Source of the DNA: Chrysemys picta bellii
Taxonomy: Eukaryota; Chordata; Testudines; Emydidae
Assembly: GCF_011386835.1 (NCBI RefSeq)
Contig: NC_088797.1
Location: 93,692,264-93,756,263, forward strand
DNA: 64,000 nucleotides
Direction of reading: 5' to 3'
The notes under the pieces: generated by a model
What the model saw: only the letters and a program-made list of their open reading frames with translations
Told to the model about the DNA's origin: nothing
Database searches by the model: none
Shown: piece by piece, positions 57,182 through 64,000 of the stretch
Layout: each line of letters starts with the position of its first letter
Position numbering within the stretch: the first letter of the stretch is position 1
Made by a program: the position numbers and the translations under genes

Positions 57182-57292
57182 ACGGGCCACGAAAGCTTAT
57201 GTTCCAATACATCTGTTAGTCTGTCTAAAGGTCTAAAGGTGCCACAGGACTCTCTGTTGCTTTTTACAGATCCAGACTAACATGGCTACCCT
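57182..57292 (+). mobile_element. Penelope-like terminal fragment, second subfamily
   Basis: Resembles the other tails but with CACAGGACTCTCTGTTGC and GGCTACCCTCTGATAT at the end, a different subfamily. GTCTAAAG is doubled at 57225-57240. Only the downstream half of the hammerhead (CACGAAAGCTTATG) remains. Confidence 0.75.
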
Positions 57293-57497
57293 CTGATATT
57301 TGAGATAATAAACTAGCATATTATTCTTGTTAGGGAATAATAGACTTTAAATATTTGTACTGTCTGGGAGAGGTTTAGGCAGTACAGGCCAGGGCTTAAG
57401 TTCAGCCAAAGCTGTCCGGAGCAGAGCTCTGGTAAATATTTTCAAACCTGTGGGGCAGAAGCCCTGAGCCCCAAAGCCTCTGCATGGGGCAGAAGGT
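57293..57497. other. No gene; possible decayed hAT-like end at 57392
   Basis: CAGGGCTTAAGTTCAG at 57395 resembles a common hAT-MITE start, but no partner end was found. Confidence 0.3.
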
Positions 57498-57679
57498 CCC
57501 AGCCAGGGCTGGCTTTAGGAAGTGCGGGGCCCAATTTGAACATTTTAGGCGGGGCCCCGACAGGGATGACTAAAAAAAAAAAAAAACACATAAAAAACGC
57601 CCTTTTATTTCTTCCAGGTATTATTTACTTTCCATAACTATATAAATAAAATAAAAATTGTATATTACATACATTGCTA

Positions 57680-58020
57680 GCTGGAGGCAGGGCAGGGGCT
57701 GACTGGAGGAAGGGTCTGCCTGGAGGCAGGGCAAGGGGTGTGGGGCTGGCTGCGGGCAGGGCAGAGGGTGCGGCGCTGGAGGCAGGGCAGGGGGTGCAGC
57801 AGGGGCTGGCTGCAGACAGGGGGTGCAGGGCTGGTGCGGGCAGGGGGTGCAGCAGGGGCTGGCTGCAGGCAGGGCAGGGGGTGCGGGGCTGGTGCGGGCA
57901 GGGGGTGCAGCAGGGGCTGGCTGCAGGCAGGGGCTGGCTGGAGACGGGCTGGTGGGGGCAGGGGGTGCGGGGCTGGAGGCAGGGCAGGGGGTGCAGCAGG
58001 GGCTGGCTGCAGGTAGGGCA
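57680..58020. repeat. GC-rich minisatellite
   Basis: Tandem imperfect units of about 30-50 bases built from GGCAGGGCAGGGGGTG, CAGCAGGGGCTGGCTG and GGGGCTGG. They create long but meaningless Gly/Ala/Arg-rich frames on both strands. Confidence 0.9.
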
Positions 58021-58249
58021 GGGGCCCCCCTGCTTCTACCACCTTGGCCCTTTAAATAGCTGCCGGAGCCCTGGGGAAGCTGTGGGGCTCTCGTGGCTAT
58101 TTAGAGGACCGAGGCAGCAGAGGTAGCTGGAGCCCCGGCACTTTAAATAGCCCCCGGAGCCCCCTGCTACCCCAGGGCTCTGGTCCAACCACTAGACCCC
58201 CCCCCCATAAGCGCCATAGCTCCCCCTTCTCCTCCACTGGGTACATAAA

Positions 58250-58266
58250 ACTACAAGTCCCAGAAT
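58250..58266 (+). promoter_or_regulatory. ACTACAA-type motif (ZNF143-like)
   Basis: ACTACAAGTCCCAGAAT resembles the ZNF143/THAP11 promoter consensus ACTACAnTTCCCAnnATGC with two changes. It lies in GC-rich DNA with a CCAAT box 30 bases on. Could be chance within repeat DNA. Confidence 0.35.
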
Positions 58267-58318
58267 CCCTTGCTTCCCCCGTCCCACCTCCTGAAGGGGC
58301 AGCCAATGGGCCGGAGCC

Positions 58319-59341
58319 TGTGACAATGCAGTTCTGGCGGAACCCAACTGAGAGTGCCAACTCAGGACAAATTGCTCAAACAGGGCAGTTACAGCCCAAG
58401 GCTGAGGTTTTTCCACCTCTAAGGCAAACCAAACCAGCCAGACTAAGAGGACTTTGGTCTCACCCCCCGGCTAACCGCAAGTCTCACAAGCAATCTCCTT
58501 AGACACTCCAGTTTCCCAGTATCACCACCAGTACCACTAGTTATGGGGACAAATGGTTATGAAAACCAATACCCAAATAAAAGAAAAAAGGTTCTCCTGA
58601 TCCCAAAGGACCAAGCCCCAGACCCAGGTCAATATACAAATCAGATCTTGCCCACAAATCACGCTGTTGCCAATCCTTTAGAATCTAAAATCTAAAGGTT
58701 TATTCATAAAAGGGAAAAGATAGAGATGAGAGATAGAATTGGTTAAATGGAATCAATTACATATAGTAATGGCAAAGTTCTTGGTTCAGGCTTGCAGCAG
58801 CGATGGAATAAACTGCAGGTTCAAATCAAGTCTCTGGAATACATCCCCCGCTGGGATGGGTCCTCAGTCCTTTGTTCAGAGCTTCAGTGTAGCAAAGTTC
58901 CTCCAGAGGTATGAAGCAGGATTGAAAACAAGATGGAGATGAGGCATCCGCCTTATATAGTCTTTTCCAGGTGTAAGAACCCCTCTTTGTTCTTACTGTG
59001 GAAAATTACAGCAAAATGGAGTCTGGAGTCACATGGGCAAGTTCCTGCATACTTTGCTGAGTCTGAAGGCATACTTACCGTCTCTCAATGAGTCCATTGT
59101 ATAGCTGATGGTCCTTAATGGGCCATCAAGCAGGCTAGGCAGAGCTAATCTCAGCTTGTCTGGGATGTCACCCAGAAGCATAGCATAATTTTGCCATACA
59201 GACAGTATAGAGCCAATATTCATAACTTCAACTACAAAACTGATACACACATATAGACAGCCTAATCATAACCAGTAAACCATAATGTTGTCTTAGACAC
59301 CCCATTTGACCCCCTTTATACAAGATTTGGGTGCCACTACA
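58319..59341 (-). mobile_element. Solo LTR
   Basis: On the minus strand TGTAGTGGCACCC begins at 59341 and ATTGTCACA ends at 58319 (TG ... CA). TATATAAG lies at plus 58952-58959 and AATAAA at plus 58699-58704. Length about 1020 bases. The flanks (GAGCC, GGACC) do not match well, so edges are approximate. No internal retroviral sequence. It is inserted at the 3' side of the coiled-coil exons. Confidence 0.65.
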
Positions 59342-59484
59342 GGACCTTGGTTACAACAATGATCTATATGGTCCCAGTTTATGTCAATAACGTCACAGAG
59401 CCGTTTGCTGATTGGCAGGTGCACGGGCCAGTGGGGGCGAGCCCATGCCCGGCGCACGCTGGCAGCTGGCGATGGCCCAATGTA

Positions 59485-60003
59485 CAGGCCCAACCACTCG
59501 GCCTTCTTCACTTTAAAGCGCTGCCCGTAGGCCGACAGGAACTCGTCCATCTGCTTGTCCAGCTCCTGCTTCAGCTCCTCCAGGGCCGCCTGTTTCTGGG
59601 GGTCCTCGCCCCTCAGCTCCCCCTGGCAGCGCTCCAGCAGCTCCTGGCGTTTCCCCTCCTGGCGTCGCTTCATCTCCAGGGGCTTCACTCTCAGACAGCT
59701 GCTCATGCTCTGGTGGCCACGGTCCTGCCGGGAGGGGGGCGAGATCGTCCATGAGGGACGGGAACTAGCATTACCCAGCCACAGGGGGAACTTCTGCCTC
59801 ACACACCTGTAGCCCCCTCAACTCCAACCTACAGCCCCCTGCTAGCCCAGCCCTGCCCCCCGTCAGTCCTGTCGGTGCCCCTCACTCCCGAACCGCAGCC
59901 CCTCTGCACTCACCAGCTGCTTCACAAATAGTCCATATTCCCTCCTGGCAGCTTCTACTGCTCCTCTGTTTGCCTTCTCTCTCATCTCTGCCATCTCCGC
60001 CAT
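59485..60003 (-). CDS. Coiled-coil protein exons, unidentified host-like gene (partial)
   Basis: Two exons on the minus strand. Exon 1 (59914-60003) follows a pyrimidine tract and CAG, begins ATGGCGGAG and ends CAGCTG with a GTGAGTGC donor. Exon 2 starts at 59724 after CCCGGCAG. They join in phase 0. The peptide begins MAEMAEMREKANRG, continues with EAARREYGLFVKQL and then the Glu/Lys/Arg/Gln-rich PLEMKRRQEGKRQELL and ALEELKQELDKQMDEFL, which form a clear coiled coil, then YGQRFKVKKAEW. The donor ending exon 2 was not located; beyond 59485 the frame runs on toward the LTR. Introns are short (189 bases here) and GC-rich. A possible non-coding first exon lies at about 60081-60180. I do not recognise the protein. 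Confidence 0.55.
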
Positions 60004-60080
60004 CTGTGGTGGGAGAGGGAAAAGGGTAGGGGTGGGGATGGGATCCCCTCTGAACTGGGAGCCCCCCTTCCCCCACTCAC

Positions 60081-60180
60081 CACCTTCTCCTAATTCTTCC
60101 AGGACCCTGCTTGCTGCTGTCACCCCCCCCCCCACTGGTGCCCCACTGGTGCCCCCTCCTGGCCCCCTAGTGCAATTGGC
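60081..60180 (-). other. Possible first exon and promoter of the coiled-coil gene
   Basis: Minus-strand frame beginning ATGGCCAATTGC continues to GAGAAGGTG followed by a GTGAGTGG donor, 78 bases before the ATG exon. The ATTGG/CCAAT pair at 60170-60185 could be promoter. The reading frame does not join the next exon in phase, so it is more likely 5' UTR. Confidence 0.35.
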
Positions 60181-60593
60181 CAATGGCGGGTGGACCTGGG
60201 GTGAGAATGAACTGAAAACTGTCGGACTGGGATTTGGGCTTTCAGACCTCCCTAACCCCTTTGTATTGTTTTCAAATCAGTGGGGAAATGAGGGGAATCA
60301 CCCAAAATTGTCCCCTCTACACATACGGACTGTATCAGGGGAGGAGAAAATCTTTAAAACAAACACAAAATATGAAAATCAATTTTTCTCCTACTTGTTG
60401 AAAATGAAAACCAATTAAATTTGTCACTGAGCGATGCAGGGGGTAGCTCGGGGTGCAGGAGCCAGGACCGGGTTATTTATTGACTGACGTCGATGGGGTC
60501 AGGGCTGGATTCTGATCTCAGTGACCCCGCTGTAAATCAATCAACCTATGTGTCCTTTTGGACACTCACCTTCTCCCCATTCTTCCCAATACA
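60181..60593. other. No recognised gene
   Basis: Short frames and no repeat recognised before the microsatellite. Confidence 0.45.
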
Positions 60594-60599
60594 CCACCT

Positions 60600-60882
60600 C
60601 TATCTAATCTATCTATCTATCTATCTCCATCCACCCCCTCTATCTATCTATCCCCACACACACCCTCTATCTATCTATCCCCACACACCTCATCATCTAT
60701 CTATCCCCTTCTATCCCCTATCTATCCCCATCTATCTATCACACCTCATTCATCTATCCCCCTACACCCCCTCATATCTATCTATCTATGTATCTATACC
60801 CACACAACCTTCTCATCTATCTATCTACCCGCATCCACCCCCTCATCTATCTAATCTATCTATCTATCTATTCCCATACACC

Positions 60883-60923
<41 letters not shown>

Positions 60924-60945
60924 CCCACACAACCTTCTTATCTAT
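60600..60945. repeat. ATCT tetranucleotide microsatellite
   Basis: Long (ATCT)n blocks interrupted by CCCCACACACCC-type units. The last block runs into the 5' LTR at 60946. It gives long Ser/Tyr/Ile-rich frames that are not genes. Confidence 0.95.
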
Positions 60946-61367
60946 TGTGGAAGCAGAGAAAGAACTGACAGGAAGGGGATTGCAATGCATGACAATTTGT
61001 TAGCAAGAGTTAGGCTAACTGTAACTTTAATAACGCGAGATTTGTAAATGCGAGGATTGTGTGAGGTGAGTGGGAAAGAACTGTGTGAGAAGTTGTTGCG
61101 ACCTTGTGTAGATAATGTGTATAAAATATTGTATGTAGACTAGAGTTAAAACAAGTGAGAAAAATAAGATATTAAAATGGCCTGTGTATAAACAAAATGC
61201 AGCTGTTGCTTATTATTGTTTGTAATGAAAGGTATAAAGGTTTGCTGTAATTGTTTACCTGTAGAGAGACCTGTTTAGCTCTTTCCCTCTATGCAATTGT
61301 TAGAGAAAATAAAGTATCTGACTTGTTGTACCCAAAAAAAAAGTGAGAACTCTGTTATTCTCCGACA
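60946..61367 (+). repeat. 5' LTR
   Basis: Begins TGTGGAAGCAGAG and ends CTCCGACA. TATAAAA at 61120-61126, or TATAAAG at 61233-61239, and AATAAA at 61308-61313. It matches the partial 3' LTR from 63727. Confidence 0.9.
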
Positions 61368-61370
61368 ATT

Positions 61371-61388
61371 TGGGGGCTCGTCCGGGAT
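61371..61388 (+). promoter_or_regulatory. Primer binding site, tRNA-Pro
   Basis: TGGGGGCTCGTCCGGGAT sits three bases after the LTR end and is complementary to the 3' end of proline tRNA, as in murine-leukaemia-type retroviruses. Confidence 0.93.
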
Positions 61389-61458
61389 GGCAACGCCCGC
61401 AGAGGTACCGGCAGCTGCTACGGATCGTTCCCCTTCGAACCCCATGGTGCCACAATAG

Positions 61459-61466
61459 AGGTAAGA
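61459..61466 (+). promoter_or_regulatory. Probable major splice donor
   Basis: AGAGGTAAGAG in the leader, about 75 bases after the primer site; position and sequence fit the retroviral donor. Confidence 0.5.
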
Positions 61467-61803
61467 GACCTTTTAAAATCTCTATTGGGGTGTCAAGGAA
61501 GGACTGTCCGTGGAGCCATCTGTCCCTGTTGGGCTCACGCCATCCGAACGTATTGACTGTGCAGCAAGATCTGATGCAGAGTGGTTCTGGGGAATTGTTT
61601 TGCCGCCCCCAATAAGGTAGTTGTATGTGGTTCTGGGGACCTGTTAGTTTAGCCGCCCCCATATGCATTTAAAAAATGCATAGGTATGCACCGGTGCTGA
61701 GGGGTTTTTACCCCCTCAAGAGGGGTTGTTACCGCCTCATAGTGTATTGAGTCTGGACATAAGGTACAGATGCATCGTGGTATTTGGAAATAGAGGCCTT
61801 GGG

Positions 61804-61841
61804 GTGTGTGTGTGTTTGTGTGTGTGTGTGTGTACACACAC
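61804..61841. repeat. TG dinucleotide run
   Basis: (TG)n with one T insertion, then ACACAC. It lies in the ERV leader. Confidence 0.85.
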
Positions 61842-62270
61842 CAGTGCGAACTGAGAGTTACCAGAAGACGCCCAGAGTACTCTGCGAAGTCTTTTGGCTC
61901 GTGACCAGAACTACTCTAACGCAAGCCCAGTAACTAGAGGATCTTTTAGGAGATCTGACCCACGGTGGGCTGACTCGGCCTGGCATCGTCCGGCAAGGAA
62001 GCTACCTGGGTCTAGGAGTGTGTGAACCCATCTTCCCTCTCCTTTCCTCTCTGTGTGAGCCACTGACAGTCTGATCATCTCGCTGGATGCAAAGAGAATG
62101 AGCGGCGCCGTCTCTCTGAGACTAGCCGACGCTCTTTGCTGAAGGGAGGTGTAAGAGGGTCGTGGCCATCCTCGTTAGCCTCTCCTGTGTGAGTATCCTG
62201 TAGGGAGAGATCCTTAGTTTCTGAGCCGCTAGCGCGGACAGGGCATCCTCCCTGTGTGTGTAATTAAAAA

Positions 62271-62378
62271 ATGGGTGGGGAACAGTCTAAGCATTCCCTC
62301 TCACCCCCTAAGGGTACCCCAGCTTATTTCATGTACGTACATTATGGTCCGAAAACCTGCAGGTATTTAGAGAATTGA
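62271..62378 (+). pseudogene. gag remnant of the endogenous retrovirus
   Basis: A 35-codon frame starts MGGEQSKH, with the MGxxxS pattern typical of a myristoylated matrix N-terminus, then stops. It follows the leader at the expected place. The rest of gag is deleted or unrecognisable. Confidence 0.6.
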
Positions 62379-63713
62379 AATCTTTACACGCGTGCAAATC
62401 CATCTAAACAATGCCCACTAGAAGGTACCTTCAATTGAAATAAACTTACATATCTCAGAAAAACCCTGGCTTCGCCAAAAGCCTCTAATACGCAGTGGGA
62501 GCAATTTGTCTATTGGTAAATGAAAGCAACAAAGAGACTCCACGAGTCTCGGGGGCGGAGTCTAAAAGTGATATATTAAATATCACTAAGGCTAAAAAGG
62601 CATTGCAGTAAAATCTAGCAAGTTCAAAAATTCAGAATTTCCTAAATAACCAGCTAATGGCCATTCAAAATGATCTTGAGCATCAGGCTTGGCCCACTGC
62701 CCTTACAGACACATCAGAAGTACCATCTAATCTGTGGCCATAAAAACATACTTGGAGACTTTCTGGGTGAAAGTGCGGACGTTCTCAGTGCTCCTTCCAA
62801 GCATATGAACCGGTTAGGGGGGTGTGGGCTCCCACATACCGAATCCTGACGGGTCCATGAAAAAAATGCATGTGGAATTGGGTAATTCACCAAAACATCT
62901 AAAAAATTAAACTACCTGGTATGCCCAATCAATTTTTAGTCAGTGCTCCTAAAATTACACCTGACATTTAAATAAAGTTAGAAAGTCAATGGACATTTTG
63001 GCCATTAAAACCCCCACAGCTTCAGTGTATACGTAAACTAAAGCCAAAAAAAGTTGTCACTGTTCATAATTACGTTTGCTAAAAAAATAAAAAACAAAAA
63101 ACTACCCTAACAAAACATTTACTTTTCCAAGCTAATAATAGCTGTGTGTATATTAATGCCACCACATTGCACGACATACATTTTAATCTCACTACCACTG
63201 CAGCAATCATATTATCTACTGGCCTCAAATAAAGTTTTGCAAATAGCCCTTAAGTTCCAAATACCCTTTAATTAAACTAGTTTAATACCAAATCAATTTC
63301 AAAATTTGCTTTCACTGTTACCAAAGGTTCAAAAAATCTCTAAAGTACAAAAGCAAATTCACATGCTTCAAAATATATATCAAGTTAAAAAGTATGTCTT
63401 TCATACAGCTTATAAAATGTCCACCTTATGTACTAAATATAATATATTATGTTTTATAACTAAAAATGTAGAACAACCCCATCATATTATCGCTATAAAA
63501 ATGTTATTGCTTGTATTGTTGTTAGCTAGTGTAAAAGTATGTTATTGTTATTGTAGAAAACATAATAATAATAATACCTTTCATGTCTATGCTCATCATG
63601 CATTATCATTACATCCAATCAAAACCCCTAAGATTAAAGCATCCAATGTAAGATCTAAATTCCAAAAGTTAATGCAAATAAAAATTTAAAAATATTTGTT
63701 GTACTAGTAGTAC
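62379..63713 (+). pseudogene. Decayed internal region, possible env tail
   Basis: AT-rich sequence with many stops. The frame 63306-63689 contains a hydrophobic stretch (MLLLVLLLASVKVCYCYC) followed by basic residues, which might be the membrane anchor and tail of an envelope protein. The link to env is tentative. Confidence 0.35.
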
Positions 63714-63726
63714 AAAAGGGGGGGGT

Positions 63727-64000
63727 TGTGGAAGCAGAGAAAAAACTGACAGGAAGGGGATTGCAATGCATGACAGTTTGTTAGCAAGAGTCAGGCTAAC
63801 TGTAACCCTAATAACGCGAGATTTGTAGACGCGAGGATTGTGTGAGGCGAGTGGGAAAGAACTGTGTGAGAAGTAGTTGCGACCTTGTGTAGATAATGTG
63901 CAGAAAATATTGTATGTAGACTAGAGTCAAAACAAGTGAGAAAAATAAGATATCAAGATGACCTAAGTATAAACAAAATGCAGCTGTTGCTTATTATTGT
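63727..64000 (+). repeat. 3' LTR, cut by the window edge
   Basis: Matches the first 274 bases of the 5' LTR with about 17 differences, mostly transitions. Preceded by an AAAAGGGGGGGG polypurine tract. Confidence 0.93.

Larger units (their letters stand above)
57498..58318. mobile_element. hAT-like element start with minisatellite
   Basis: CAGGGCTGGCTTTAGGAAGTGCG-type left end at 57506 (exact positions approximate), a homopolymer A run, then a minisatellite. The right end was not found. The unit contains no transposase. It is recognised by its left end only. Confidence 0.4.
60946..64000 (+). mobile_element. Short endogenous retrovirus, proline-tRNA primed
   Basis: 5' LTR 60946-61367, primer site 61371-61388 (TGGGGGCTCGTCCGGGAT, the tRNA-Pro complement), leader, remnant genes, polypurine tract (63714-63725) and 3' LTR from 63727 to beyond the window. 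The internal part is only about 2.36 kb, so pol and most of gag and env are gone. Proline primer and LTR layout fit gammaretrovirus-like class I elements. Over the 274 shared LTR bases I count about 17 differences (about 6%). It is defective and could only be moved by other elements' proteins. Confidence 0.9.

Noticed and set aside
57674..58126. Gly/Ala/Arg-rich frames on both strands
   Set aside because: Artefact of the GC-rich minisatellite.
60493..61047. Long Ser/Tyr/Ile-rich open frame
   Set aside because: Produced by the ATCT microsatellite; no domain or start context.
1..64000. tRNA, rRNA or tRNA-derived SINE head
   Set aside because: No A-box/B-box pair or cloverleaf was convincing on either strand; only MIR-like cores and Penelope tails were seen.

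Overview
The window looks like repeat-dense vertebrate nuclear DNA, most likely from a turtle; a crocodilian is a weaker alternative. That call rests on recalled repeat families: CR1 LINE tails, Penelope-like (PLE) ends, DIRS and Harbinger elements, many small hAT and Harbinger MITEs, and endogenous retrovirus LTRs. There are no bacterial-style operons. Almost every long open frame belongs to a transposable element. The only sequence resembling a host gene is a short set of GC-rich coiled-coil exons on the minus strand near 59.5-60.2 kb.

Layout: 0.3-1.6 kb holds a PLE-end palindrome and a Tx1-type L1 reverse transcriptase relic, followed by a CR1 tail (1.6-2.15 kb). A solo LTR lies at 2.5-3.4 kb, CR1 fragments at 4.9-7.5 kb, and the 3' end of an R2-like LINE at 7.97-8.6 kb. 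A 180-bp unknown repeat occurs inverted at 6.6 and 9.95 kb, and a Harbinger MITE sits at 10.2 kb. From 12.47 to 21.2 kb is one nearly complete but decayed DIRS tyrosine-recombinase retrotransposon with gag, RT, RNase H and YR. It carries five later hAT-type insertions; one splits its internal complementary region.

21-30 kb is mostly unrecognised sequence with scattered MITEs, a PLE end and a CR1 tail. 30.7-35.9 kb is a full Harbinger element with TCA target duplications, a DDE transposase gene and an antisense Myb/SANT gene. The transposase is split by a 1.2-kb PLE insertion carrying a GIY-YIG endonuclease; the host frame matches again across the 9-bp duplication. 37.3-38.4 kb is another LINE RT relic. 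41-42.4 kb has LTR-like sequence, and 42.43-43.60 kb is a near-perfect palindrome made of two head-to-head PLE copies inside one 12-bp target duplication. 44-57 kb contains small hAT, mariner and Harbinger relics. 57.5-59.3 kb has a minisatellite and a solo LTR. 60.6-64 kb is an ATCT microsatellite interrupted by a short endogenous retrovirus with a proline-tRNA primer site; its 3' LTR runs off the window.

Nothing here works as a pathway. The content is a stratified record of insertions whose nesting and target duplications give relative ages. The most unusual signals are the PLE head-to-head palindromes with hammerhead-like motifs, an extra splice-flanked exon inside the Harbinger element, and the DIRS element with an interrupted internal complementary region.
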